Notes: generated from the letters alone by a model not told the origin. DNA of 64,000 nucleotides from Paenibacillus oralis (GCF_003863965.1 NZ_RRCN01000001.1:2862527-2926526); one strand, 5' to 3'; positions 24,849 through 34,275 are shown, numbered from the stretch's first letter. Made by a program: numbers and translations.

Positions 24849-25023
24849 GGTTTTTGCACTCTTTTACACTATTGCACTTGTCCTGCGGTCAATCGCCGAT
24901 TTTTGTTTTGGACCACTTTTTTGGCTTAACCTAAGAAATCTCGGGAACAGGTGGGGAGAGGTGTTTGATAGCCGGCTACTTAACAACAAACCTAACGCTC
25001 AACCTGACGACCAACCGCTGGTC

Positions 25024-25250
25024 ATCAAAATAGCGGAACTTTATGTACTTATTATCCGGAGCCTAACGTATTCATCGCCATTAGCGGCATTTTTGGGCCT
25101 TATTTTCCTATGGATAGTCCAGAACGTGAGCATTTCCATACGACCGGGGAAAATAGCGACATAAATTTCCGCTACTTCTCGCAAATGGGCGGAAGCTGCT
25201 GGAATAACGACATTTTTTGTCCTTATTTTTTTCGCTGGAGTTCTCGGGGT
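25024..25250 (-). repeat. Family A four-unit element, copy A4
   Basis: On the plus strand: TAGCGGAACTTTATG at 25030, TTAGCGGCATTTTTGGGCC near 25080, then reversed GGGGAAAATAGCGAC near 25147 and TGGAATAACGACATTTTTTG near 25199. Read on the minus strand it aligns closely with A2 at 4101. It lies between the ECF operon and the convergent secreted-protein gene. Confidence 0.85.
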
Positions 25251-25309
25251 CAGGCAGCCTGGTTGTTGCAGGTTTTCTCGGCGCAATTACAACTTCTGTG
25301 AGGCTGCGG

Positions 25310-25342
25310 CAAAAGAAACAAGCCCGAACCAAGTTCGGGCTT
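25310..25342 (-). terminator. Rho-independent terminator of the secreted Ig-like protein gene
   Basis: On the minus strand AAGCCCGAACTTGGTTCGGGCTT is followed by a T-rich tract (TGTTTCTTTT). One arm is repeated nearby (AAGTTCGGGCTTG). Confidence 0.7.
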
Positions 25343-25380
25343 GTTGTCCAAGTTCGGGCTTGTTGTTCAGGCTGGCCGGC

Positions 25381-25650
25381 TTATTTCAAGCCGTCCGCCG
25401 TTTCAGGGGTAGAAGGCGCCGCCGGAGCCCCATCTACAGCAGGTTCGGCCGGCATTCCAGGCTACTCGCCTGTCTTAGCGGGCGTCTCACCGGCTGGCGG
25501 CCCCGCCAGTCCCGCATCCGCTTTAGATTTGACGGGCCCAGCCAGTGTTTCTGTCACCGGCTGGGCCCCACCTGTCCCGAGTCAGCTTCAGGCTCGCCCG
25601 TCCCCGCCGGTGTTTCGATCACCGGCTACCCCGCCAGCGCCGCATCCGCT
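25381..25650 (-). pseudogene. Decayed C-terminal repeat tail of the secreted Ig-like protein
   Basis: After the stop at 25651 the minus strand still encodes Pro/Gly/Ala-rich tail motifs, but in shifting frames: PVIETPAGTGEPEAD, then PVTETLAGPVKSKADAGLAG, then APSTPETADGLK ending in TAA at about 25381, just before the terminator. Three DNA repeats (GAAGCGGATGCGGCGCTGGC and variants) of about 75-80 bp are visible. The full-length ancestor probably ended at 25381, with indels in the repeats truncating it. Confidence 0.5.
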
Positions 25651-27573
25651 TCAGGCTGGGCCGTCCCAGTCCGGTGTGTCCACCACCGGCGGCACCTCAG
25701 GCCCTTCGTTCACTTCCGGCACTTCCAGCGCTTTAGGGGCCGACGGCCGCTCATCCAAAACCGGTCCAGGCGGCACCGGCACATACGGCTTCACGACCAG
25801 CACGTTTGCCGTAAAGGTATGCTCCCGGTAAACGGCCGTCACGGAAGTCAGCCCTGGCTTGAGGCCGATGAGATAGCCGCGCTCATCCACTTGAGCGATT
25901 TCGGGATCGGCGATCGTAAACCGGGTTTCCCCGTTCACGATCGAGGCCTGGCCCGACTTATCGGTGAAGAAGGCTAGGGTATCCAGTTCACTGCCGGTCA
26001 TCAGCGAATAATCCTCCGAGTCCAGGTAAAACCGCCCGGGCGTTTCGGAAGGGGGATCCGTCACTGTCACGGTCACCGTCACCGGCAGCTTTGCGGAGAA
26101 GCCTTCATATTCGGCGACGATTTCCGTCGTCCCGGGGGCCAGGCCCGTAATGAACCCGTCGCTGTCAACGGCGGCGATCTCCGGATTTAGCGAGGTGAGC
26201 ACGGCCTGGTTCGTAATGACCGCCGCGGTTCCATCCGCATAGACCGCTTGAACGACGCTAGGCCGGCGTTCGCCGACGCCAAGCTCCAGCGCCGGTTCAT
26301 CAAACCGGAGTTCCTGCAAATCCGCCGGAGGCTGCTGGCCTTCGCCTGCCACCTTGATTAGTTGCATCAAGGGAAGGCTGTTCTTTTCTCTAACTTCACC
26401 CGTCATGAGAAAACCGCCATCCGCGGTGTACATACCTTTCCCGACCGAATCCAATCCCGGGCTTGCAAACCGAAGATGTCCGGTTACTTCCCCGTCGTTG
26501 TCGATCCGCAAAATTTGATACTGCGTCTGCTGATCCGGATAGTCGCCGGTGGTGTAACTTCCCAGCAACGCATAGCCATCCGGGGCCGAAACTAGCTGAC
26601 GGAAGAAATGTTCCCCCTCCGCAAGCGGGTAGGTTTTCTCCCATAGGATCTCTCCGTTACCAGCCATTTTGAATACGAACGTGACTCGCTTTCCGTCTTG
26701 ATACATCATCCCGGAAATGATAAAGCTCCCGTCCGGCGTCATCTGTGCGGACCAAGCAGAGCGCCCGCTGCCGGGAAACACTTGCTGTTTTTCCCATTCC
26801 ACTTCGCCGTTCGCGTCCACTTTCACGACCAGGGAAGCGTCGGAATCCGAAGTTGCCGTACTGTCGATTCCACCGACTGCCAGCACCCCCCCGTCCGAAG
26901 TGCTCAATACTTCACTAAAAGACTGGTTGTCACCAATCCACCAGGTTTTATGCCACACCTCATTTCCTTCCCGATCCACTTTCAGCAGGTAAACCGGAGC
27001 CAAAAACCCGGAATTGGCGCTGTACCCCGTAACTACGAACCCGCCATCCGCAGTCTCCGTTGCGGACCCAGCATGAAAATGAGTGTAGTCCAAAAGGTGG
27101 TAGTAGCGGGACCACTCGACGTTTCCCTGGTCGTCCAGCTTGGCCAAATAGGGAAGGGTGGTTGCCGGTCTTTCCGTCCGGTCCATCGTTGACCCGCTCA
27201 CCAGATAACCGCCATCTCGTACAGAGATGATCTCTTGGGCCGAAACGTCTTCTATATCGGGATCTCCGTCAACATCCAAGGTTTTCTCCCATAGGGTGCG
27301 GCCATGTTCATCCACTTTTATGACGTAACCAAAAAAATTTGAAATGGTGGATACATCCCCGACGGCAACGTATCCTCCGTCCGCAGCGGAGGTAACCGCT
27401 TTTCCTTTCGCCGTTCTAAAAGCTTGTCCGTAATCGAAGCTCCACTCGACTTTCGGCGTCCCCGGCTCCGGCTGCTCCGCAGACGGGGCGGCGGTACCGC
27501 TCCCCGACCAACCGGTCCAGGCCAGCAGGCAGCTGAAGGATATTGCAGTTAGTCTTTTCAAAAATAGTGACAT
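25651..27573 (-). CDS. Secreted beta-propeller protein with Ig-like (Big_2) domains
   Basis: A 640-residue protein with a signal peptide (LTAISFSCLLAWTGWSGSGTAA). Residues ~45-400 contain repeats of the type DGGYLVSG / DGGFVVTGYS / DGSFIISG with W-x-K-T segments, as in PQQ/Kelch-like secreted propellers. From about 410 to 600 there are two bacterial Ig-like domains (GFITGLAPGTTEIVAEYEG; GYLIGLKPGLTSVTAVYREH). The C-terminal tail is Pro-rich and appears truncated. Likely extracellular, role unknown (adhesion or binding is a guess). AGAGGAGAG precedes the ATG. Confidence 0.8.
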   Translation of the reverse strand: MSLFLKRLTAISFSCLLAWTGWSGSGTAAPSAEQPEPGTPKVEWSFDYGQAFRTAKGKAVTSAADGGYVAVGDVSTISNFFGYVIKVDEHGRTLWEKTLDVDGDPDIEDVSAQEIISVRDGGYLVSGSTMDRTERPATTLPYLAKLDDQGNVEWSRYYHLLDYTHFHAGSATETADGGFVVTGYSANSGFLAPVYLLKVDREGNEVWHKTWWIGDNQSFSEVLSTSDGGVLAVGGIDSTATSDSDASLVVKVDANGEVEWEKQQVFPGSGRSAWSAQMTPDGSFIISGMMYQDGKRVTFVFKMAGNGEILWEKTYPLAEGEHFFRQLVSAPDGYALLGSYTTGDYPDQQTQYQILRIDNDGEVTGHLRFASPGLDSVGKGMYTADGGFLMTGEVREKNSLPLMQLIKVAGEGQQPPADLQELRFDEPALELGVGERRPSVVQAVYADGTAAVITNQAVLTSLNPEIAAVDSDGFITGLAPGTTEIVAEYEGFSAKLPVTVTVTVTDPPSETPGRFYLDSEDYSLMTGSELDTLAFFTDKSGQASIVNGETRFTIADPEIAQVDERGYLIGLKPGLTSVTAVYREHTFTANVLVVKPYVPVPPGPVLDERPSAPKALEVPEVNEGPEVPPVVDTPDWDGPA

Positions 27574-27917
27574 CAGCGCTCTCCTCTCAAAATGGTTATC
27601 AAGGAATATTCCTCCATTTCATTATCAAGGAAGCCGGATGGACAGGGAATCCCGCTAAACGCTTATTTCCAGAATGTTGTAAAATGGTCATCGGGACATA
27701 TAAGGGTAATGAGGCCGGGACTAAACAACTGTGCGATCAACGGAATCACTGTCCGGGTTTCCTAGGGTTCCTATGACTGTAAAGCCCACGCTAAACCAGG
27801 CGGCGGATCGGAGAAAATAGCTCCGGACCAACGTCCTTTCCTTTTCCAGCGTGTTCCATTATAATTTGAATTTATGGATGAATGACATGTAGTGTGAGAG
27901 GAAAGGAAGTTTTACCT
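27574..27917. other. Intergenic gap of 344 bp
   Basis: Between divergent genes. I see TATAAT at 27860-27865, a likely -10 for the DHA2 transporter, and CCGGAGCTATTTTCTCCG-like dyad symmetry near 27807. No gene or repeat family member was recognised. Confidence 0.5.
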
Positions 27918-29447
27918 TTGAAAACCGGGTTACAACGCAATTATATTTTGCTGGGGCTGCTGCTTTCGACATTTCTGGCGGCGATCGAAGGGACGGTGAT
28001 CGGGCCGGCCGGGCCGAGAATTGTCGGCGATCTGGGCGGGGCGCATTTGCTGAGCTGGGTGTTTACCGCCTATTTGCTGACGATGACCGTGGCGACGCCG
28101 ATTTTCGGGAAAATCAGCGATCTTTATGGAAGAAGGCCGGTGTTCGTTATCAGCTCGCTGCTGTTTTTGGCCGGTTCGGTATTGTCCGGGATCGCCCAGA
28201 ACATGGAACAGCTCATCGGCTTCCGGGCGCTGCAAGGGATCGGCGCGGGCGGATTGCTGCCGGTGACGTTTACGATTATCGGCGATATTTTTTCCATGGA
28301 AGAACGCGCCAAAATCCAGGGCTGGATCAGCTCCGTATGGGGGATTTCCTCGCTCGTCGGGCCGCTGCTGGGCGGTTATTTCGTCGATTCGCTCAACTGG
28401 CGGTGGGTGTTCTATTTTAATATACCGTTTGGTCTGCTGTCGTTATTTTTTATCATCAAATATTTACGGGAGCGCGTGGAGAAAAGAAAAGTCAAAATCG
28501 ATGTTGCGGGCGGGCTAACGTTAACGATCGGGGTCGGCGCTTTATTGATCGGACTGGCGACCGGCGGCCAGCAGTTTCCCTGGAGTTCGCCGTGGATGAT
28601 CCTTATCCTGGCGCTGGCGGCCTGTTCGCTGATCCTCTTTTTTATCGTCGAGAAAAAAGCCTCCGAACCGCTTGTACCGCTGAAGCTGTTCCGGGTGCGG
28701 GACATCGCCTACTCGAACTTGGCCAGCCTCGTGGCCAGCGCCTTGCTGATCGGGCTGACCTCCTATTTGCCGCTGTGGGTTCAAGGGGTGCGCGGGGAAA
28801 GCGCCACCGTCTCGGGCCTGATCCTGGCGCCGATGTCGATCGGCTGGATGCTGGGCTCCGTGCTGGGCAGCCGGATGCTTATTACCCGCGGTTCGCGCCT
28901 GACCTCTTTGATCGGGATGGCGGTGGTCGCCGTCGGCGCCGGCGGGCTTGCATTTATGACGGAAGGAACACCGCTCATTCCGCTGCTGCTGTTTAACGCC
29001 TTGTACGGGATCGGCTTCGGCTTTTCGTTCGCCGTATTTACGATCATTGCCCAATCGTCGGTGGGGTACAGCCTGCGCGGCGCTTCCAACGCCCTGAATT
29101 CATTCGTCAAATCGATCGGGCAAACGATCGGCGTCACCGTCTTCGGCACGCTGATCAATCTGCAAATCGCCGCCAAAACCAAAGACCTAGCCGCTTCCGG
29201 CATCGAGGTTTCCCAAAGCGATATCGACCAGCTGCTGTCGCCGGAGAAGGTGCATCTGCTGCCGCGTGATCTGTGGAGCGAGTTAAAACATGTGCTTGGA
29301 GCCAGCCTGCACTCGCTGTTTATGGTGATGGCGGTGTTGGCCGTGATCGGCGTTCTTTTCGTGTTGGGGCTGCGCAACCGGGCTCCGGGACCGGACGATG
29401 AACTGGAGGATGGAGCAAGCGCGTCGCCGGATGCTCCCGGAGTTTAA
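27918..29447 (+). CDS. DHA2-family (EmrB/QacA) MFS drug exporter
   Basis: About 509 residues with 14 membrane segments. LLSTFLAAIEGTVIGPAGPRIVGDLGG is the DHA2 first helix, with GRRPVFVISSLLFLAGSVLSG as motif A, and LQGIGAGGLLPV as motif C. The TTG at 27918 is chosen because AGGAAAGGAAG lies just upstream; the ATG at 27882 is only about ten bases from the expected transcription start. Exports drugs or metabolites by proton antiport. Followed closely by two small genes of unknown role. Confidence 0.9.
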   Translation: MKTGLQRNYILLGLLLSTFLAAIEGTVIGPAGPRIVGDLGGAHLLSWVFTAYLLTMTVATPIFGKISDLYGRRPVFVISSLLFLAGSVLSGIAQNMEQLIGFRALQGIGAGGLLPVTFTIIGDIFSMEERAKIQGWISSVWGISSLVGPLLGGYFVDSLNWRWVFYFNIPFGLLSLFFIIKYLRERVEKRKVKIDVAGGLTLTIGVGALLIGLATGGQQFPWSSPWMILILALAACSLILFFIVEKKASEPLVPLKLFRVRDIAYSNLASLVASALLIGLTSYLPLWVQGVRGESATVSGLILAPMSIGWMLGSVLGSRMLITRGSRLTSLIGMAVVAVGAGGLAFMTEGTPLIPLLLFNALYGIGFGFSFAVFTIIAQSSVGYSLRGASNALNSFVKSIGQTIGVTVFGTLINLQIAAKTKDLAASGIEVSQSDIDQLLSPEKVHLLPRDLWSELKHVLGASLHSLFMVMAVLAVIGVLFVLGLRNRAPGPDDELEDGASASPDAPGV

Positions 29448-29544
29448 CCGGGGAAGGACGGCCGGCCTGCAGGCGTTCAAGCCCCCAGGGCGGTATAAAA
29501 ATGGCCTCTCCTCCGCATCTTAACGGGAAAGGGGAGGTGTTACC

Positions 29545-29889
29545 ATGAGTAAGGAACAAATGAACGTGGATCAGAACACGCTCGTGGACGCGTGGAAAAA
29601 ACAGCTTCCGGAATATCTGAATCCCGGGGATTCGGCCAAGGTGCAGGCCGACATGGCGAATCCCCAAGGTTTGCGGATTCATATCAACGCGGCGGGCCAT
29701 CAAATGTTTTCCTTTGATTTTTCATGCTCCTACATGGACCCGCGCGAGGTCCGGGTGGAACTGGTCGATGTCGAACGCGCCGGGCGGACGGTTGCCGAAC
29801 ACACCGCGCAAATCCAGGAGCTGACGGGGGATTACGTCCGTCATATCCACGAATGTGCCCAAGCTCTCGGGCAGCTCACGAACCCATGA
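29545..29889 (+). CDS. Small protein of unknown function (114 aa)
   Basis: Starts at an ATG with GGGGAGG upstream. The protein is soluble, moderately acidic, with a mixed alpha/beta look (SAKVQADMANPQGLRIHI, MFSFDFSCSYMDPREVRVEL) and no motif I recognise. It lies between the DHA2 exporter and a 57-residue gene in the same direction, before a shared terminator. The segment FDFSCSYMDPREVRVELVDV suggests a small beta-sheet domain. No function proposed. Confidence 0.7.
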   Translation: MSKEQMNVDQNTLVDAWKKQLPEYLNPGDSAKVQADMANPQGLRIHINAAGHQMFSFDFSCSYMDPREVRVELVDVERAGRTVAEHTAQIQELTGDYVRHIHECAQALGQLTNP

Positions 29890-29910
29890 CGAGAAAGCGA
29901 GGATAAGCGA

Positions 29911-30084
29911 ATGGCCAAAGGCAAGGCAGGGGTAGACAAAAACCTGACCAACGTCGTTTCCGATTTGGAGCGTGATCCGGTCAACAGTCATGAGGCCCAG
30001 CAAATGCAGCAAGCGGTCAACGATCGAAGACACCAGGACGCTTTGAACCACCATAAAAACAAGGATATGGATCCTTCACATTAG
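29911..30084 (+). CDS. Small hydrophilic protein of unknown function (57 aa)
   Basis: An ATG at 29911, with GAGGATAAGCG upstream, opens a 57-codon frame ending at the TAG at 30082-30084. The product (MAKGKAGVDKNLTNVVSDLE to KNKDMDPSH) is highly charged, has no hydrophobic segment and no cysteine. Composition resembles small stress or spore-associated proteins, but I recognise no family. It is 21 bp after the previous gene and followed by a strong terminator. Confidence 0.65.
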   Translation: MAKGKAGVDKNLTNVVSDLERDPVNSHEAQQMQQAVNDRRHQDALNHHKNKDMDPSH

Positions 30085-30092
30085 CTGTAATC

Positions 30093-30139
30093 AAAAAGCC
30101 TGCGTCTCTTGGTTCACACACAAGAGCGCAGGCTTTTTT
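30093..30139. terminator. Bidirectional rho-independent terminator
   Basis: AAAAAGCCTGCG-TCTCTTG pairs with CAAGAG-CGCAGGCTTTTTT. Its A tract and T tract allow it to serve both the small genes and the convergent MarR gene. Confidence 0.85.
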
Positions 30140-30147
30140 GCATCAGA

Positions 30148-30618
30148 TTAACCTTTACGCGCCAGCGGGGCCAGCTTTTCCGCTTCGCGTCCCATCTTTT
30201 TCAGCAGATCGATCATGGTGTTTTTCTCTTCATCGTTCAGGCCGCTTAAGGCATAATCGATCCGGTTGGCAAACTCGGGATACAGCTGATCCATCAGCGC
30301 TTGCCCTTTGGAGGTAAGCTCCGCGTAAATAACGCGCCGGTCGCGCGGGCAGGGGGTGCGGTGCAGCAGACCCGCCGTCTCCAGCTTGTCGATCACGTAG
30401 GTCACGTTGCCGCTTTGCAGCAGCAGCTTAGCGCCGATTTGCTGGATCGGCTGCGAACCCTTATAGTACAACACCTCCAGCACGGCAAAGGCCGTCGGGT
30501 TGAAGCCCTGGATTTTGCTTCCGGTCACGGCGTGTTCATTGACGCTTTTGAAGGATTTGGCAAAAACCCGGTACAAATGCATGGACAAATCCGTGCCGAT
30601 TTCCTCGGTTTTCAACAT
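30148..30618 (-). CDS. MarR-family transcriptional regulator
   Basis: About 156 residues, winged helix: LEVLYYKGSQPIQQIGAKLLLQSGNVTYVIDKLETAGLLHRTPCPRDRRVIYAELTSKG covers the recognition helix and wing, with the MarR signature DRR. This resembles the OhrR/SarZ-like and YusO subgroup that repress drug pumps or redox genes; no redox cysteine is placed as in OhrR (only one cysteine, in the wing). Start chosen at 30618, as the ATG at 30624 touches the GGCGGG. It faces the DHA2 pump operon and may control it. Confidence 0.88.
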   Translation of the reverse strand: MLKTEEIGTDLSMHLYRVFAKSFKSVNEHAVTGSKIQGFNPTAFAVLEVLYYKGSQPIQQIGAKLLLQSGNVTYVIDKLETAGLLHRTPCPRDRRVIYAELTSKGQALMDQLYPEFANRIDYALSGLNDEEKNTMIDLLKKMGREAEKLAPLARKG

Positions 30619-30768
30619 ATACATCCCGCCTTATCTTATATTTGTGAATATTTTTACATAGGTGAATTATTGCTATCTTAAAACAATCGGAAATTTAAAA
30701 AAATATAATTTATCACAATTTGCGGCTTTTTAATGTAAAAAAGTTACAGCATTTCAACCCGTTTGCAC

Positions 30769-31111
30769 CTAGTAGACGATTCTGGAAATAACGTTAGCAT
30801 GATGGCAAGTGAAGACTTGAGAAAACGGCAAAATTAGTCTATTGAAGATCTCGGGTGACTACATAAAGGAAAAAAAGGGCGCTATTTCAGCCGATATCCC
30901 CATGTTGCGTGCAATAGAGGAATTTTATGGCGCTATTCTCACGATTTAGTAGCGAAAGGCCGCCTTTCGACCTGTTCATCGAAAAATAAGACCCAAAAGT
31001 TCCGCTATGCTGATGAATAGGCGCAAATTCGGAAAATAAGGCCCTAAAGTTCCGCTATTTTATGGGGACGACACAAAGTGATCCATGGCCCCCGTCGGCA
31101 GATAAGCCATA
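30769..31111 (+). repeat. Long dispersed repeat, copy 2 (contains family A element A5)
   Basis: Second copy of the 2523-2888 repeat, with the same ends (CTAGTAGACGATTCT to GCAGATAAGCCATA). The family A core is about 30850-31070. It differs by small deletions, including the loss of about 20 bp before the CAAAGTGATCCATGGCCC end segment. It joins directly to the relic of an MFS gene. Confidence 0.85.
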
Positions 31112-31112
31112 G

Positions 31113-31247
31113 ACGGCTTTCGGGCCGGAACCGGCGTTTATTTTGTCGGGGGGACTGGTGGCGCTCATCGGCCTGCTGCTGCTTTTGTTCTGTCCGGCCA
31201 TCCTGCACCGCGACCGCGACCAAGGGGAGGTGACGCTGGGCGCTTGA
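31113..31247 (+). pseudogene. C-terminal fragment of an MFS transporter
   Basis: A frame open from the end of the repeat to TGA at 31245 encodes TAFGPEPAFILSGGLVALIG, then LLLLLFCPAILHRDRDQGEV. This looks like the last helix and tail of an MFS exporter. There is no start and no upstream part; the reading frame begins exactly at the repeat border. It indicates that the rest of the gene was lost by deletion or by rearrangement at the repeat. Confidence 0.55.
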
Positions 31248-31307
31248 AGGCGGCCTCGTGCCCCCCTGCCGGTTAAGGTATAATCGTAGTATTACAATCT
31301 ACGGCAG

Positions 31308-31934
31308 GTGAAAGATTTGACAGATGCGCTATTGGACGTGGCGATCCGCAAAGCCGGGTACGAACCCGGGAAGGCCGCGATCGAGAACGTTTCGTTCCAG
31401 GTGAGGCTAGGGCGGCTAACCGGGCTGATCGGCCCGAACGGGGCGGGGAAAAGCACGACCTTAAAGGCCATTCTCGGCCTGCTGCCTTACGCGGACGCCG
31501 AGGTGCGGTTTCGCGGCGGTTCTGAGCGTTACGCTTATATTCCGGAGCATCCCGTCTATTTTGAAACTTTAACGTTATGGGAGCATTTGGGGCTGGCCGC
31601 GGCCGTTTACGGCATGGAGGAAAAAAGCTTTGAACGGGAGGCGGGCTTTCTGCTGGAGAAGTTCCGCATGACGAAGGTGAAGGATCATCTCCCGGACGGG
31701 TTCTCCAAGGGCAAGCGCCAGAAAATGATGCTGCTGGTCGGATTTCTCGGCCGCCCAGACGTTTATATTGTCGACGAGCCTTTTATCGGGCTTGACCCGC
31801 GGGCGACCAAGGATTTTCTCGACTTGCTGGAGGAAGAGCGGCGGCGCGGGGCCGGCGTGTTGATGTCCACGCACGTCCTGGATACGGCGGAGCGGCAAAC
31901 TTTCTGCTTGCCGTACTGGCCGCCGTCATATTAG
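31308..31934 (+). pseudogene. ecsA: EcsA-like ABC transporter ATPase, C-terminally truncated
   Basis: Residues 1-195 are a good EcsA-type ATPase: Walker A GPNGAGKST, signature-like FSKGKRQKMML, Walker B DVYIVDEPFIGLD and the H-loop STHVLDTAER. Directly after TAER the frame runs into sequence of the permease in another frame and stops at 31934. About 40 residues of the normal C-terminus are lost. The nucleotide-binding part is intact, so a truncated protein might be made, but its partner permease is also cut. Confidence 0.7.
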
Positions 31935-32554
31935 CGGCCGCGCTTGGAAGGTGGAGGTTCCGGCTTAAAGGGCGGTTTGATGCCGAAGTCCGTGAGGAGG
32001 AGCGGCAAAAAACGAAGCTGATCGCGCTTTTGCTGGCTTCCGCCATCGACCAGCCGAAAGCGCCGAAGCCGGGGGCGAGGCCCTGGCTGTTCCGGCGCTG
32101 GCGCCGGCTGCTGCCGTCGCGCAGTCCGGAGGCGCGGGTCGCGGAAGCGCTCGTTAAGGCTTTTTTTCGCGGCGGCGAGCTGAAGCTGTACGGGCAATTG
32201 ATCCTGGCCGGCCTGGCCGCGCTCGTGTTTCCGCCTTATCCGGTGAATGCCATCATTTATATCGTTTTGATTTTATTGTTGATGTATTGGTTAAGCGGGC
32301 ATCTGCGTGCTTTTTTCGCCAGGGACGGCATGAAGATGCTGAATCCCGGGGAAATGCTGGAGTACCGCACGGCCGTTCCGGCGATGACTTTGCTGCTGCT
32401 TCCCGGACTGGTTTGCTTTACGGCTGGCCTGGGGATCGCCTTGTATCCGCCGCTCTGGGGAGGCCTGGGGGCGATTCCCTGCGGAGTTTTGCTGGCGATC
32501 GTGTTGGGCGGGTTTTATGGAAGAATCGGGATCTTGCTTCTGCGCAGATCATAA
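31892..32554 (+). pseudogene. EcsB-like ABC permease, N-terminally truncated
   Basis: In the second frame the sequence AANFLLAVLAAVILAAALG continues into EVREEERQKTKLIALLLASA and four more membrane segments to the stop at 32552-32554. It matches the C-terminal half of EcsB-type permeases (normally about 400 residues). The first ~180 residues are missing and the frame is joined directly to the EcsA fragment. One deletion of about 0.6-0.7 kb would produce this fusion. Confidence 0.65.
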
Positions 32555-32608
32555 AACTTGCCCCTGAAATCATGAACGTTGGTGACGGCAGATCTGACCG
32601 CAAGAAGG

Positions 32609-32795
32609 CTAACGGACCTGAAAGCCCTTATTTGCCTGAAAAGACGCCGTTTTAATTTTTAACGGACAGAGGAGCCCTTATTTGCTTGAAAAAGGCCGGA
32701 TACGTGCTCCCAAATGCCGAATAAGGTCTGTGGTGTCCGTTACATTTTGAAAACTGTTGATTTCATCTAAATAACGGCACTGAGGTCCGTAAGGA
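32609..32795 (+). repeat. Family B four-unit element, copy B2
   Basis: Forward units TAACGGACCTG at 32610 and TAACGGACAGA at 32660 (50 bp apart), each followed by CCCTTATTTG. Reversed units end GTCCGTTA at about 32742 and GTCCGTAAGG near 32792. From the first unit to CCGTTACATTTTG both B1 and B2 are 141 bp long. The change TTG to AC in the left arms is matched by CAA to GT in the right arms. Confidence 0.85.
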
Positions 32796-32838
32796 TTGGC
32801 CCTACTGGATGTAGACTGTCCGGTTCGATCTACTAGGC

Positions 32839-34119
32839 TTAGCTTCCTCCGCTCTCCAGCGCCGTCAGCCCGGCGTGATGCCCCGCGGTGTAGCCGGTCG
32901 CGAAGGCGGCCGTGATGTTGTAACCGCCGGTATAGCCGTGGATGTCCAAAATTTCGCCGCAAAAATACAGCCCCGGCATCAGCTTCGAGCCCATCGTCCG
33001 CGGATCGACTTCTTTGAGGTTGACGCCTCCGCCGGTGACGAACGCTTCCTCGAAGGAGCGGGTTCCCGTGACCTTAAGCGTAAAGTTTTTGAGCACGGCG
33101 ACAAACTGCTGCCAGGGCTCCTTGGGCAGATGCTCGAAAGTCGTATCGGCGGCCAGACCGGCGCGCTCGAACAGCAGCGGCAGCAGACGCTCTGGCAAGG
33201 TTCCTTTAAACACGTTTTTCAGCGCTTTTTTCGGCTCCGCCGTGGCCATCTGCCGCAGGCGGCTTTCCAATTCGCCGGCTTTTTCGCCCGGAAACAGGTC
33301 GATGGCCATCGTGACGTCGGCTCCCCCGTTTTTCTGCTTGACGCCCCGGACAAACCCGCTGCAGCGCAAAGCGATCGGGCCGGACAGCCCGAAATGGGTG
33401 AACAGCATGTCCCCCCGATGGGAAACGGCCGGTTTGCCTTTCGGGTTCAGCACGGACAGCTCCACGTCGCGCAGCGACAGGCCCTGCAGTTCCCGGCTTT
33501 GAATAAACGGCTCCCGGGAAACGATCGGCACCTCGGTCGGGTAGAGCTCGGTAATCGTATGGCCGGCGGCGGTGGCCCAAGGGTATCCGTCCCCGGTGGA
33601 ACCGGTGTGCGGCACCGATTTTCCGCCGGTTGCCACGATGACCGAGGCGGCGAGCAGCGTTTCGCCGGAGGCCAGCTTCACCCCGCGCACCCGGTCCGTC
33701 CCGTATTCGATTGCGCCGACGGGATGATGGACGAGCAGCCGCACCCCAAGCGAGCGGGCTTTGCCGATCAGCGTGTCGACCACCGTCTTCGCTTTGTCCG
33801 ACACCGGAAACATCCTTCCGTTGTCTTCCTCCTTCAGGGCGATCCCCAAGTTCTCAAAAAAGGCGATAATGTCCCGGTTGCTGAACAGCGAAAAGGCGCT
33901 GTACAAAAAACGGCCGCCCCCCGGGATATAAGCGATCAGTTCGTCGATTTCCTTGTTGTTGGTCACGTTGCAGCGGCCGCCCCCCGAAATGCCAAGCTTG
34001 CGTCCGAGTTTGTCCCCTTTATCGAGCAGGGCCACATTCGCGCCTTGTTCGGCCGCGGCGATCGCCGCCATTAACCCGGACGGTCCTCCTCCGATGACGA
34101 TCACGTCGTACTTTTTCAT
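32839..34119 (-). CDS. NAD(P)/FAD-dependent oxidoreductase, HI0933/BaiN family
   Basis: A 426-residue flavoprotein. The Rossmann motif [30 protein letters not shown] is at the N-terminus, followed by [16 protein letters not shown], the family-specific loop; [20 protein letters not shown] is mid-protein, and [22 protein letters not shown] near the C-terminus binds FAD. Members include YhiN/YtfP-like proteins, whose role is unsettled. The ATG at 34119 has GGGAG upstream. It is single and convergent with the broken ecsAB locus. Confidence 0.9.
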   Translation of the reverse strand: MKKYDVIVIGGGPSGLMAAIAAAEQGANVALLDKGDKLGRKLGISGGGRCNVTNNKEIDELIAYIPGGGRFLYSAFSLFSNRDIIAFFENLGIALKEEDNGRMFPVSDKAKTVVDTLIGKARSLGVRLLVHHPVGAIEYGTDRVRGVKLASGETLLAASVIVATGGKSVPHTGSTGDGYPWATAAGHTITELYPTEVPIVSREPFIQSRELQGLSLRDVELSVLNPKGKPAVSHRGDMLFTHFGLSGPIALRCSGFVRGVKQKNGGADVTMAIDLFPGEKAGELESRLRQMATAEPKKALKNVFKGTLPERLLPLLFERAGLAADTTFEHLPKEPWQQFVAVLKNFTLKVTGTRSFEEAFVTGGGVNLKEVDPRTMGSKLMPGLYFCGEILDIHGYTGGYNITAAFATGYTAGHHAGLTALESGGS

Positions 34120-34275
34120 GCCGTCGCTCCCTTCCGTTTGTACTTTCTTACTTATTTTCAAAACCCTTGAAATGATGCAACACAGCGGGGCGCATCCACC
34201 TGTCCCCTAAAATAATTTATATTTTTCTGAAGCAAGCATTATTGTAAAACTTTGTCGCCTATGTTTTAATCGAAC

